Assembly (NCBI RefSeq): GCF_963678635.1
Contig: NC_087068.1
Coordinates: 15,319,872 to 15,379,871 of the forward strand
DNA from: Symsagittifera roscoffensis
Taxonomy: Eukaryota > Xenacoelomorpha > Acoela > Convolutidae
Direction of reading: 5' to 3'
DNA length: 60,000 nucleotides
The position numbers and the translations under genes are program-made. Shown here in pieces: positions 1 to 13,084 of this stretch. Position 1 is the first letter of the stretch, and every line of letters starts with the position of its first letter. The notes beneath the pieces are model-generated. The model was not told where the DNA came from. It made no database searches and was given only the letters and a program-made list of their open reading frames with translations.

Positions 1-3000
1 ACGGCTAAAAATGGGCATGTTTTGACTATGCTCAACCTATATTTCGATTATGCTCGTCTTAGGTTTTGTTTTTCTCGATCACAATTGGGTATGATTTGAC
101 TGTGCTCGACGTGTGTTTTGACTTTTTCCAGCAAAGTTGGGCAAGTTTCGACTATGGTCGAAGTTTGTTTCGATTGTTTTAATGAAAATTGATCATATTT
201 TGACTCATATATTTCGAAGTTTTTGGCAAAATGGGCATACTTCGACTGTCCTTGACCTTTGTTTTGACTCTGCTCGACTTAGGTTTTGTTTTTCTCGATC
301 ACAATTGGGTATGGTTCGACTGTGCTGGAAGTATGTATCGACTTTCTTGATCAAAGTTGGGCATTTTTTGACAGTGCTCAATCTGTGTTTCGACATTGCT
401 TGACCTTTGTTTCGACGTTCTCGGCCAAAAATGGCCATAATTTGGCTGTGCTCAATCTTTGTTTTGTTTTTCTCGATTTATGTTTGACTGCGTTTGACCT
501 GTTTTTTGATTTTATTGGCCAAAAATGGGAACATTTTGATTGTGCTCGACGTATGTTGCGACTATTGTCAAAGTATGTTTCAATTTTTTCCTTCAAAATT
601 GGGTATGTTTCGACTATGGTTCAAGTATGTTTCGGTTTTCATGATCAAAATGGGCATATTTTGACTGTGCTCAACCTGTGGTTTGGATTTTCTGGACTTA
701 AGTTTCGACTGTGCTCGACCTTTTTTTCGACTTTTCCGGCCAAAATGGGCAATTTTTGACTGTGCTCGACCTATGTTCCGACTATTGTCGACGTATGTTT
801 CGATTTTTTTTGATCTAAATTTGATATGTTTGGACTGTGCTCGACCTTTGTTTCGACTGTGCTCGACGATTGCTCTGACTTTACTCGGCCTATGTTTTGT
901 CTTTCACGGCTAAAAATGGGCATGTTTTGACTATGCTCAACCTATATTTCGATTATGCTCGACTTAGGTTTTGTTTTTCTCGATCACAATTGGGTATGAT
1001 TTGACTGTGCTCGACGTGTGTTTTGACTTTTTCTATCAAAATTGGGCAAGTTTCGACTATGGTCGAAGTATGTTTCGATTGTTTTAAGGAAAGTTGGTTT
1101 TATTTTGACTATCATGTTTCGAAGTTTTAGGCAAAATGGGCATACTTCGACTGTCCTTGACCTTTGTTTTGACTCTGCTCGACTTAGGTTTTGTTTTTCT
1201 CGATCACAATTGGGTATAATTCGACTGTGCTGGAAGTATGTATCGACTTTCTTGATCAAAGTTGGGCATTTTTTGTCAGTGCTAAATCTGTGTTTTGACA
1301 TTGCTTGACCTTTGTTTCGACGTTCTCGGCCAAAAATGGCCATAATTTGGCTGTGCTCAATCTTTGTTATGTTTTTCTCGATTTAGGTTTGACTGCGTTT
1401 GACCTGTTTTTTGATTTTATTGGCCAAAAATGGGAACATTTTGATTGTGCTCGACGTATGTTGCGACTATTGTCAAAGTATGTTTCAATTTTTTCCTTCA
1501 AAATTGGGTATGTTTCGACTATGGTTCAAGGATGTTTCGGTTTTCATGATCAAAATGGGCATATTTTGACTGTGCTCGACCTATGTTCCGACTATTTTCG
1601 ACGTATGTTTCGATTTTTTTTCATCAAAATTTGGTATGTTTGGACTGTGCTCGACCTTTAATTCGACTTTGCTCGACGATTGCTCTGACTTTACTCGGCC
1701 TATGTTTTGTCTTTCACGGCTAAAAATGGGCATGTTTTGACTATGCTCAACCTATATTTCGATTATGCTCGACTTAGGTTTTGTTTTTCTCGATCATAAT
1801 TGGGTATGATTTGACTGTGCTCGACGTGTGTTTTGACTTTTTTTATCAAAATTGTGCAAGTTTCGACTATGGTGGAAGTATGTTTCGATTGTTTTAATGA
1901 AAGTTGGTCATATTTTGACTCATATGTTTTGAAGTTTTTTGGCAAAATGGGCATACTTCGACTGTCCTTGACCTTTGTTTTGACTCTGCTCGACTTAGGT
2001 TTTCTTTTTCTCGATCACAATTGGGTATAATTCGACTGTGCTGGAAGTATGTGTCGACTTTCTTGATCAAAGTTTGGCATTTTTTGACAGTGCTCAATCT
2101 GTGTTTCGACATTGCTTGACCTTTGTTTCGACGTTCTCGGCCAAAAATGGCCATATTTTGACTGTGCTCAATCTTTGTTTTGTTTTTCTCGATTTACGTT
2201 TTGACTGCGTTTGACCTGTGTTTCGATTTTATTGGCCAAAAATGGTAACATTTTGATTGTGTTTGACATATGTTGCGACTATTGTTGACGTATGTTTCGA
2301 TTTCTTCCTTCAAAATTGGGTATGTTTCGACTATGGTTGAAGTATGTTTCGGTTTTCCTAATCAAAACGGGCAAATTTTGACTGTGCATAACCTGTGTTT
2401 TGATTTTCTCGACTTAAGTACTGACTGTGCTCGACCTGTTTTTTGACTTTTCTGGCCAAAATGGGCAATTTTTGACTGTGCTCGACCAATGTTCCGACTA
2501 TTTCGATTTTTTTTGATCAAAATTTGGTATGTTTGGACTATGGTTGAAGTATGTTTCGGTTTTCCTGATCAAAATGGGCATATTTTGACAGTGCTCAACC
2601 TATATTTTGATGATGTTTGACTTAGGTTTTATTTTTTCTCACAATTGGGTATGATTCGACTGTGCTGAAAGTATGTATCGACTTTCTTGATCAAAGTTGG
2701 GCATTTACGACAGTGCTCAATCTGTTTCGACTATGGTTGAAGTATGTTTCGGTTTTCCTAATCAAAACGATATTTTGGCCAAATCAAAAATGGCCATTTT
2801 TTGACTGTGCTCAATCTTTGTTTTGATTTTCTCGATTTACGTTTTGACTGCGTTCGACCTATTTTTTGATTTTCTTGGCCAATAATGGGAACATTTTGGT
2901 TGTGGTCGACGTATGTTGCGACTATTATCGACGTATGTTTCGATTGTTTCCTTCAGAATTGGGTATGTTTCGACTATGGTTGAAGTATGTTTGGTTTTCC

Positions 3001-4645
3001 TGATCAAAATGGGCATATTTTGACTGTGCTCAACCTGTGTTTCGATTTTCTGGACTTAAGTTTCGACTGTGCTCGACCTTTTTTTTATTCGATTTTTCCG
3101 GCCAAAATGGGCAATTTTTGACTGTGCTCGACCTATGTTCCGACTATTGTCGACGTATGTTTCGATTTTTTTTGATCAAAATTTGGTATGTTTGGACTAT
3201 GGTTGAAGTATGTTTCGGTTTTCCTGATCAAAATGGGCATATTTTGACAGTGCTCAACCTATATTTCGATGATGTTTGACTTTATTTTTTCTCACAATTG
3301 GGTATGATTCGACTGTGCTGAAAGTATGTATCGACTTTCTTGATCAAAGTTGGGCATTTACGACAGTGCTCAATCTGTGTTTCGACATTGCTTGACCTTT
3401 GTTTTGACGTTTCGGCCGACCATATTTTGACTGTGCTCAACCTGTGTTTTGATTTTCTCGATTTACGTTTTGACTGCGTTCGACCTATTTTTTGATTTTC
3501 TTGGCCAAAAATAAGAACATTTTGGTTGTGCTCGACGTATTTTGCGACTATTGTTGAAGTATGTTTCAATTTTTTCCTTCAAAATTGGGTATGTTTCGAC
3601 TATGGTTCAAGTATGTTTCGGTTTTCATGATCAAAATGGGCATATTTTGACTGTGCTCAACCTGTGGTTTGGATTTTCTGGACTTAAGTTTCGACTGTGC
3701 TCGACCTTTTTTTCGACTTTTCCGGCCAAAATGGGCAATTTTTGACTGTGCTCGACCTATGTTCCGACTATTGTCGACGAATGTTTCGATTTTTTTTGAT
3801 CAAAATTTGATATGTTTCGACTGTGCTCGACGATTGCTCTGACTTTACTCGGCCTATGTTTTGTCTTTCACGGCTAAAAATGGGCATGTTTTGACTATGC
3901 TCAACCTATATTTCGATTATGCTCGACTCAGGTTTTGTTTTTCTCGATCACAATTGGGTATGTTTTGACTGTGCTCGACGTGTGTTTTGACTTTTTCCAT
4001 CAAAATTGGACAAGTTTCGACTATGGTCGAAATATGTTTTGATTGTTTTAATGAAAGTTGGTCATATTTTGACTCATATGTTTCGAAGTTTTTGGCAAAA
4101 TGCGCATATTTCGACTGTGCTCAATCTATGTTCCGATTATGCTTGCTGTATATTTTGACTTGTGCGATCAAAAGTGGGTATGTTTCGGCTTTCTCGATCA
4201 AAATTTGGTAGGTTTTGACTTTGCTCAACCTTTGTTCTGATTATGCTCGACGTATGTTTTGACTTTCTTGATCACAATTGGGTATGTTTTGACTGCGCTC
4301 GACCTATCTTTCGACTTTCTCGACCAGAAATAGGTATGTTTGGACTATGTTCGAAGTATGTTTTGTTGTTCTCGATCGAAACTGGATATGTGTTGACTAT
4401 GCTCGACATATGTTTCGACTATGCTCGACATATGCTTCGACTTTCTTGATCAGAATTGGGCATATTTTGACTTTGCTCAACCTATGTTTCGACTTTTCTC
4501 GACCTCCTTTGTTTCGACTTTCTCGTCCAAAAATGGGCATATTTCGACTGTGCTCGACCTAAGTTTCGACTATGCTCAACGTATGTTTCCTATTTTCTCG
4601 ATCAAAATTGGGTAGGTTTCGACTGTGCTCGACTTAGGTTTTGAA
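1..4645. repeat. Degenerate TCGAC-rich satellite with higher-order units
   Basis: Almost every line repeats variants of TTTCGACTGTGCTCGACC and TTGATCAAAATTGGGTATG, giving sub-repeats of roughly 20-25 bp grouped into longer irregular units. A higher-order period is visible: the landmark ACGGCTAAAAATGGGCATG occurs at 1, 906, 1716 and 3870, so spacings are 905, 810 and 2154 bp. The block around 545-790 recurs almost unchanged around 3530-3780. The array stops sharply near 4645 and the left end is cut by the window. Open frames occur on both strands, but they only translate the repeat (for example FDCARPMFRL-like words) and are not genes. Confidence 0.93.
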
Positions 4646-6030
4646 AAAAAATTATTCATGCCTTTCAACGAAATTCGAAACAACAAAACTGCTTGTAAAT
4701 CAGGTCAGAGTCCTGAATGTTCAGATGGCATTTTAATAGTCTCAAACACTTTGATTAAAAATGTTTGAAAGTTTTACTTTTCAAAAGTTAGTTTTCACCG
4801 CACACAAGCCAAACTAAAAAAAATTGGCTAATCAATCCGCTCATAGATTTTCCAAAGCTGATTGATGCAGGTATTTGGTGTTATTTATACGTTAATAGAC
4901 GCTAAAAACATCACTTTTGAATTGGCAAAGCGTTAGAGGGAGTTCTCAAAAAAATTTGAAGTAATTTTCAATGTTACTTTCGTTGAAAGTTTATCCTTTT
5001 TGTTTGATTTGGTGTTTTCAAAAGTTTTTCAAAAATCTGGGAGGCCATCAGACTACTCGGCGTTTTGTCTAAATACGAACAGTCTTGTTATGATCAAATA
5101 CCGTAGGAAGGAGTTTGAGTTTCACACACTGATGCATTGTATGCTAAATTGATAGCCCCTTTTTTCAAGTGGTTTTCTGCGATCAAAACAAACAATAGGT
5201 ACTGAATGAAGATGTAAAAATTTTTGTATGGCAAAATCACCAAACTTGCACCAAATATTTTGCATTTTTGCCATGATCGACTTAGCAATAGAAAAAAAAC
5301 TGTTTTCCCATCTTGGAAATCGGTATAACCAGCAGTTATCATTGCCTGCATAATTTTCATTTTGACTCCATAATTTCCCTCTCGTTCAGCGGTTTGACAA
5401 CCCGATTCCTCTCAACAAAGTTCGACCTCCCAAAACTTAGTGATTATCGTTGTTTATGTGATCAAGATTATGTAGTCAAGATTGAGTCTGTTTGTCGTAG
5501 GGTACTGGAAACCCTTCCACTTTCCTTCCTGTTCCATTCAAAGCCTCTACCTCAAGTGCTTACCGCAAAAGTCGGAGTTTTTCAACATCCATTAAAGCCA
5601 GCAACAATTTTTCAAACGAACTCCTATGGGAGGACAAGTACCATTTCATGCCCAAGTCTTTGGAGGCGCAACTTCAGGAAAACTTTTGAGCGGCTACGCG
5701 ACTTAAGAAAAGACTTAAGAGGCGCGACTTGGGTAAGTACTCTGAGCCTCTGCGGGACTTAGGAACAGACTACGATCCGATATGCAATTTAAGAAAAATA
5801 AGAAAGACCTCCACTTACAAAAAATTTGGCGCGAATACTACGAAGTTCAGTATGAGAACGGTGAGCGTCACGACTTTCAAATCCTTTTCGTAAATAGCGG
5901 ACCTCGACTCGGTCTTCGAAAGACAATTTCACACTGAAAGTTTGAGTCACATATGAACTAAATGTAGATCATATTATTCGTCTTTCTTGGATGTTCGACC
6001 AACTGTTCTTAGGAGGTATCATGGAACTCA
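4646..6030. other. Unique AT-rich DNA, no supported gene
   Basis: No recognisable domain, splice pattern or repeat. A 149-codon open frame at 5313-5762 (+) has no motif, no signal peptide and no compositional support, so it is not called as a gene. Confidence 0.5.
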
Positions 6031-6443
6031 TCGTGAGGCCAAACTGTGCATTTTATAAGTTGTAAGTGGATTCCGCAGCAGGACTAAATAGATTTGCCGC
6101 GGAATCCGCAACTATTCTAGTTTTCTTTGATTTTTTTATGTTTTGGATTCCACGAACAAAAATGTAAAACTTTGTATCGCTCAAAATTGCTTTGAAGCTG
6201 CCGATTTGCGGAACCCGCAACAAAATTTGCGGAAGTCTGAACAATTTGTGGTCCGCTTTCATTTGCAGAATCCGGAATAACTAGCTATATTCGCTTCTTG
6301 CTGAATCCGCGACAAAACAATTGTGCCTACAAAGTTGACGTTAATCTTGTGGGATCCATTTAAAAATTGCAGATTGTTTGAAGACTTGTGACCTACTAAC
6401 ACCAATTGTGCGCCTATGCATTTTGTAACCTCGCAGTAACCTC
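6031..6443. mobile_element. MITE-like element with GCGGAATCCGCAA motifs
   Basis: The left edge (GAGGCCAAACTGTGCATTTT, 6032) and the right edge (TGCGCCTATGCATTTTGTAACCTCGC, near 6410-6435) form an imperfect inverted pair. Both edges resemble the edges of a shorter element at 16076-16268. Inside, the word GCGGAATCCGCAA and variants (GATTCCGCAGC, GCGGAACCCGCAAC, GAATCCGCGAC) appear about five times between 6068 and 6312. No transposase reading frame is visible. Family assignment is not possible by eye. Confidence 0.45.
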
Positions 6444-6478
6444 AATTGTACTTTTTAGTTCGCTCTACGTTTTCTTCC

Positions 6479-7718
6479 TGGGTTGACCTCCATAGATCAA
6501 AAATGCTCATCATACAATTCCATAAACTAAGTCTATGAAAAAATACTAGTCATACATGTCACACATTTTGTTAAATTGTTGTCATCGAATTTTCGAGAAA
6601 CTTCTTTCTTAATTTGGCATAAAATTCAAAGTATCGTATTTAATAAAAAAGAAAAACTTTATGTCAAAGAAGAATTCTAATCATACCATTTCCATATGTG
6701 GAAATTGTATGACTAGCGTTTTTTGATGGCGACAACAAAAGTAATATTGAAATTGCCCTAAAATTTTTTGTCTTTAATTTCAACCGCAAATCGCTTTTTG
6801 TACTCATACAAAATTTTTCCAAAAAAAATTACATGCAAATCTTAACTTTTTTTTGTCAGCATAATGTAAACCTGGATACACACTTATAATTCCATACACC
6901 GAAAAAAGTTATCATACAGTTACATACATCAAATCATCAAATGTTTGGAAAAAGGCTAATCATACAAACTTCATACAATTTCAAAAAAATTTGAACTAGT
7001 TTCTGCGGCTATTTGAATCAAAAGAAATAGTCTGGTGATGAAAAAACAAACTATTTTTTAGGATAAAAATAGTTATCATATATTTTCCAGATATGAAAAT
7101 TAAACAACTAGCGTTTTTTGATGGCGACATAAAATGTAATATTGATATTGCCGCAAAGTTCTTTTGTGCTTTTTTTCAACCGCAAATTGTGTTTTGTATT
7201 CGAAACCTTTTTCAAAAAAAAAAATTTGAACGTAAAGTGTTTTTTTTGTGCGTACAACGTAGTCTTGGATACACTAATATTGGATTTTTTTTTCAAAAAC
7301 ACTGAAAATTCCCTTTTTTTCTGGCATGTTTATATATGCCCTGATCAATGTCTGGTAATTTACAAACTCAAATTTTAAAGTTAATCATCTTTCAAAATTT
7401 TTGCCAAAAATTTACAGTTTGATACTTTCGATACATTATTTGTGAAAGACGAATTTACGACATTTCAGGCCGCCTCCAAAACATTTTCAATGCGAGAGAG
7501 GTTTGACTATCCAGGTTTTGTCACTTGTGTTTGGTTACTAGCACAAACCAAAAAATATTGAGAAATTACCTGTAAAAAATTTATATTTTTGGTTGATGAA
7601 AAAATGCTGGTCAGACAATTTCCATATATGAAAACTACTACTCATGAAATTTTCATGCAATTTTCTGTACTTATGGAAGTGCATGAGAAATGTATGATTA
7701 GCATTTTTGGTCAACCCG
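6479..7718. mobile_element. Composite MITE, CATACAATT family, longer copy
   Basis: The ends are inverted: TGGGTTGACC at 6479, followed by an ATGCTCATCATACAATTCC block, and at the right end ATGATTAGCATTTTTGGTCAACCCGC. It matches the element at 15226-15899 in order and content: a palindromic TTTCCATATGTGGAAATT hairpin, the phrase TTTTTTGATGGCGACA, then CGCAAATC and GTAAACCTGGATACAC-like words. The internal module occurs twice in tandem (about 6480-6890 and 6890-7330), so this copy is an internally duplicated version. It has no coding capacity. Short frames inside it (7093-7378) are repeat translations. Confidence 0.72.
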
Positions 7719-8687
7719 CGTTCCTACGCGCATCAGCGTCTTTACCTTGAATGCAAGACTTCAACATCTGGAATTAAATCGATGATTTCTTTTATCATGT
7801 TTTTCTGTTTTGTTCCAAGCAGGCACTGATATAGAAATCTCTTGAAAAGAATCTTTTTTAGGTCCAATAGATAATCCGAGCCCTCTCAAAAACCTATATG
7901 GACATAGTTTTGAAGCTAACATTCCATGTGCCGCAAGTTACTTTAAGAATTTGACCAAAATGGCGTTTTTTGGTTTTTAAGTAAATGTCATCGTATCTCT
8001 CTATGGTCATCATGTGTTCTTTCCAACTTATAAAAATGTCACCGAATGATTGCGAATAGTGTCATTCCAGTGATTTCACTCTGAATTTCTTAATTTTAGT
8101 CAGGATATAGCTCAGTTGGATCTAATGGCTCCTCTCCAGCTCAGCTTTTAAGACCCAGCTACTCGTCGGCCCAGATACTTTATGATTTCAGGCCTCACAA
8201 CTTCTTATAAGTCATCACACTATTCAAATTTTTTGTCCTACAGGTAGTTATACTTTGCGTTTTGTTGGTTCGATTTTTTATCCGTTTGATGTACTACATA
8301 ACAGTTTGATATTTTATTGCTAATTAGAGATCGCGTTCGTCAGTCATGACAGAGTAAGCCTCGTTGAGTTCTTTGGTTGGGCTATGGATCGCAAACTTAC
8401 TATTTTATTTCTTTTTATATGTTGTTCTTTTTTGATCTTCAGATGCTTTTGCTCATTCCGAGCAGTTTCTTTAGTTTTTTTTAGGTGAGCTATTTTTAGT
8501 AATATTTATGAAAAATTCAGAAAACTAGCCTCCTTTCCTCAGGGATTCGACCCCCTGCTGACCGAAAAAGTCCCCCCTCCCCCTCGAGAAAACTCTTGGT
8601 CCCCCTGTCAAGATTTACAGAATATCGATCTGTCCTAGGAGACTAGTCAATGATTGGCTCCTTTCACTTTTTTATAGATCCCGAAAT
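7719..8687. other. Intergenic DNA with a C-rich repeat-end fragment
   Basis: No gene is seen. At about 8560-8620 the words CCCCCCTCCCCCTCGAGAAAA and CTTGGTCCCCCTGTCAAG resemble the CCCCCTCCTCGAGAAAATCC segment at 16843-16885. Both are probably remnants of the end of one dispersed element. Confidence 0.4.
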
Positions 8688-8696
8688 CTAATAATA

Positions 8697-8911
8697 TGGC
8701 GAGGCGACAAATCGTTACAGGCAACAAATCGTAACAAGTGATAATTCGTAACAAAACATCGAGCGAGGAACATTGATTCACGCGCACTATTCTTCTCGTA
8801 GCGGATGTAAAGGCAGCGGAGCGAAGCGGGGCAAGCGTATCATACTTTCCAATTTCTTTTTATGAAATGTCGCTTGTTCGAACTGTCGTTTGTTCTGAAT
8901 TGTCGCCTCGA
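8697..8911. mobile_element. Short MITE with CGAGGCGACAA ends and a 9-bp flanking repeat
   Basis: CGAGGCGACAA at 8700 is mirrored by TTGTCGCCTCG ending at 8910. The 9-mer CTAATAATA flanks it directly on both sides (8688-8696 and 8912-8920), as expected of a target-site duplication. Variants of the end motif (ACAAATCGTTAC, ACAAATCGTAAC, ATAATTCGTAAC; GTCGCTTGTTCG, GTCGTTTGTTCT) are repeated inside each end. Length is about 215 bp with no open frame. An 8-9-bp duplication would suit hAT or Mutator-type mobilisation, but the superfamily is not proven. Confidence 0.75.
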
Positions 8912-8938
8912 CTAATAATAAAGCACAATTAAGACAGC

Positions 8939-9800
8939 TACACTTCCAATTTAAGTGAATTTTCCCAATTTTGGTCAAAATCAGCCCAATAAATACAGAT
9001 AAACTTCCAATTTAAGTAATGTATGCCCACATTTGGTCAAAATAAGCCCAATTAAAAAATAAAAACGTCTAAGTTAATCAAAGTTAGCCCAATTGTGTTT
9101 GAAAAAACCCAATTTTGGGATATAAAAATAGAATTAAGTTGAAATTAACCAAAAAGTTTGATGAAACTCAGCCCTTTTATCTCATATAAAAGCCGAACAA
9201 AGCAAAATAAATGATGATAAAAATACGCACAATTGAAGAGCTAATTGCCAACTTAGGTTAAATTTTATCCAAAGTTGGTCAAATTAAATCTGTTTAAATT
9301 AAACATAACCGTTAATAATTTAAAAATGGAACCGTTTTTAGAAGTCCACTATTATATAAATCAACAATTGGATATGAAAAATAACAAATTTTAGTAAAAG
9401 TAAACCGTATTAAGGTTAATAAAATTTTTTTAGGATAAACATAATCCAAATTTTATCAAATTATGCTCATTTAATATAAATAAGAACCAATTTAACAATA
9501 ATTTAACCAATTCTTGTCAAATTCAGCTCATTTTTGTTCCTTACACTAAGCTTAGATAATTTTTATTCAAATTTCGTCAACGTGGCTCCTTTACAGTAAG
9601 TAAAAACTAATCCAAGACAAAATAATGTAAATTTTTTCCGAAATTTTTCTGAACTAAGTTAAATGAAAGCAATTTTTAGCTATATATAAACAAATTTTGG
9701 AACATAATTACAGTTTTTTCCAAAAAATTGAACAAGGATAAAAAAATTAACCAATCTTGGTCACAATTTAAGTCAATCAATTTAGAAAAAAATTATAAGT
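8939..9800. repeat. Degenerate tandem array, about 63-bp period
   Basis: ACTTCCAATTTAAGT occurs at 8941 and again at 9004. The words CCCAATTTTGGTCAAAAT and AGCCCAATTAAATA recur with increasing divergence to about 9800. It is an old, very AT-rich array with no coding potential. Confidence 0.65.
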
Positions 9801-12800
9801 TATCTAACTTTGATTAAAATTTAATATAAAATTGATATTAGCACATAAAAATTACAACTCAAAGTAGAAAATAAAACTTTTTTTCTACCTTACTATCACT
9901 GAAAAAGATAAATCTTTGCATTGTATCAAAACGCCTTAACGAGGCCTTAACACGAAATGTATGTCCTCTTCCGACAAAAAATCTCAAATAGCGATCCAAT
10001 TCTTCAAAAAAAACATTCCAAATAACAAAATTTATATACACAAGAACGAAAAATGCTTCCAAATGGTTTTCAAATGCGTAACTAAAACAAAATGAAAAAT
10101 CAACTGTAAAAGAGTTCCAAAACAATAAAAACTGAATTATACCTTCGTTTTAACAACAAACTTATAGAAATTTTAGGAACCAAAATCAAAATGAGCAAAT
10201 TTAATACAAAAAAAACGCTAAACTTACACATTAAAACAAAATGCCGTTTGGTATGATGTCAAAATCTATCAAGTGAGCACATTAGTTTTAAATTTAGTGC
10301 TTGTATAATGAATTAAACTCACACAAGTTATTTAATATATTACCATTATTCAAATGAATCAAGTCACTATTTTGTCCAATCTTCCAAACAAATTTAAACG
10401 CAAATTAACTATTCTGTTCCGCAGCAAAACTCTAGAAGTAGTCGGACGAACATGATTTAAATCTCAAAATTAGCTTATCGAGTAGTTGTAAGCGTTCAGT
10501 ACACAGACAGTTTACAGTTTTGAGTACTATGCAACCGCAACCTAAGAAGAAATAGAACAAGAGTGGCGAATATAGTAGCATACCCAAAATTAGCCCAGGA
10601 GGATTACAGGTCGAGACGAAATTAACATTCTAGAGAATTTCTTAATATAAAAGAGAAAAAGATTCTCTTTAAGCGCTCCAACAGGATCAGTCCATTATCG
10701 GCATGCTTATGATAATTGATGAGGAGCAAGGACTGACACCAATTACAGTCTAAAAATAGGCCTTTTTTTAAATAGAATTACTGGTGATTTAAAATTTAGA
10801 AGACGAATGGAGACATCAGAAGCATTCTGCAGATTTTAGCAAAAATTTCATAAATAGGCTAGGAATGGCAGTTTATCGTGGGTAGCCAGGTCAACTTTTA
10901 GTTGAAATTCTTTCGCAAATTGGCAACAATTACGAAATCACATAGCTATCTTGCTCGTAGTTTTGCCATAACTAGCAATTTAACTAGAACAGCATCCACT
11001 AGCGATGGTAATAAGTTAGAAATATTAGAAATAAAAAAATCAAAGTTTAGAGTAACAGGCTCAATAAGATGCAAAAAACAAATGCATCATATAACACAGA
11101 GGAGACAGAAATTATTCACTACGATACTTAAAACTATCAATGGTGTCACAGTTTAGGACATAGGAAAAGATATACAATTCATAAAAATAGTATAGACAAG
11201 CTCATTGTAGAGAAATTCTTTCTGGTAATGATAGGATTCCTAGGTCAAAAATAAGGATACAATTTGAACCGATATCCGTAGCAGGAAAATCAACGGAAAC
11301 TGCTTAAGAAAACAACTGATTATTCGATAAAAATCATAATCACGACAGATCTTTTTATTACAATAATCAAGAACTATCTAGTGACAATGAAATTTCATCT
11401 ATTGACGGTAATCTAGTTTCAGCTAGGAATGGATGTAAGCTAAACATATTAGGTTTTTTCTATCAGCATGCTAACGCAATGCAGTAACAACAGTTAATTT
11501 AGAATTCAAGGAGTACCCAGGAAAATCAGTACCTAGTTTTTTTTTATAATAATCAAGATTAACCTAGTGACGATGAAAAAAGGGAAAAAATTTCAACAAG
11601 AACAGTCTCCGCAGTACACAAAAACAAAATTATATTTCAATATCCGGTCGAAGACAAAAAATCAACGACCTTGAAACGCAATTTTTACTCGACACTAGAG
11701 CAAGTTGCTCATTGTCTAATTTTGAACTGATCAAGAGTTTGGTAAAACATAACAGTTTTGTAAAACTCATCAAGAGTTTTTTAAAACATAACACTCCGAA
11801 CTTGTGATTTCTACATCAAATACATTAGCAAGGAAAAACAAAAAACTTAAAGTATCAAGTTTTAATAATATTTAGGCAAACTATGATACTAAAGCTGATT
11901 ATCTAGTGAAAGTAAAAGCATGGGCTTCGGCTAGGAACGGATGTGAAATAAACATATCAAGTTTCCTCTATCAGTATGATAATCAATAAAATGTTTCTTC
12001 AGTCAATTTAGAAATACAGGCGCACACAGGAAAATTAGCCCTTCTCAGTAACTTCAGAAGTATAAGTTATTCCAATTTAAGTAGGTATCAAAATGAACTT
12101 CTAGATCAAATTATGATATATCCCCGAAGTCAACCAGACTTATTTCAGTTTCTCCAGCTAGCCAGCATTTAAAAAAAAACATCCCTTATACTTGATCAGT
12201 CAAAAACTGAAACAAATTGTTCTTTTTAATTTTCAATTTTTGTAAGCAGGAAAAAATCAGTTCTCCTTATGCTTAAACATCTCAAAGATTGAAAAAAAAC
12301 AATTATGTCAAAAGAGTCAATCGGTCAAAAACATTTTAATTTCCATTAACAATTTTATGAATAAACAAGGGAGGTATGATTTTTATTAAAATCTGTCTTC
12401 AACCAATTCAGACTTAGAGTAATTTACCAAATTTTTGTGATTGCGGTTTTTAGGTAATAAAATATATGACCATACATTCTATGTATCCTAATCTATGTTA
12501 ACACATCAAACATTCCTTTTTTTTTGTTTCCGTTGGTGATATTTGCTAAATTTTGCTTCAATTTGCTAAAAAAGAAGACCTGCTAAACAAAAATTAGTTT
12601 TTTTTACATAGACATTTCTAATATTGTAAATCAATCAAAGGAGCCTGTAGCGCAAACTTCATTATTGCTTATTTGACTGCAGATATATCATGTTTGCAAT
12701 CAGGAAAGCAATGAGAAATAAAAAACTAACCCGAAAAATGTTTTGAGTCACTGTCATTTTAAACTTTAGCTCAAAAGTTCACGAACAGTTTTTTCCGCTT

Positions 12801-13084
12801 GCATTAAATCTTGGGTTTAAACCTTTGATGTATCAACTAGCCAAAGTAAAAATGTAGCATATCGTTTATGGAAACTGGGGAAGAACTCGCAATAATTTCT
12901 TATCTAAAAATCGCTTAGCAATGGATGTCAATTTCACATTTGGTTACAACAATCTCAATAAAAAAATCCGAAAATAGAAGACCTCAAAACTCTCAGTTTA
13001 TAAAAGTTTCTGTGAATCGGCTTAATAGAATAGTATCAATTTAAAACTCCAGTTACGAAAAAAGAAAACCATTGTTTAATTATT
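9801..13084. other. AT-rich intergenic DNA with a diverged internal direct repeat
   Basis: No confident gene. About 11415-11545 and 11925-12045 are diverged direct repeats: TCAGCTAGGAATGGATGTAA with TCTATCAGCATG versus TCGGCTAGGAACGGATGTGA with TCTATCAGTATG, followed in both by GTCAATTTAGAA-like text and an ACCCAGGAAAA or CACAGGAAAA word. The plus-strand frame through both reads SARNGC-x-x-NI and YQ, so a decayed coding repeat is possible but not demonstrated. An 84-codon open frame at 10902-11156 (+) has no support. Confidence 0.4.

Noticed and set aside
137-4615. Many open frames of 60-157 codons on both strands
   Set aside because: They translate the TCGAC satellite, repeat the same peptide words, and overlap on both strands.
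5313-5762. 149-codon plus-strand frame
   Set aside because: Longest frame in unique DNA of the left half, but with no motif, splice context or compositional bias. Length alone is not convincing in this context.
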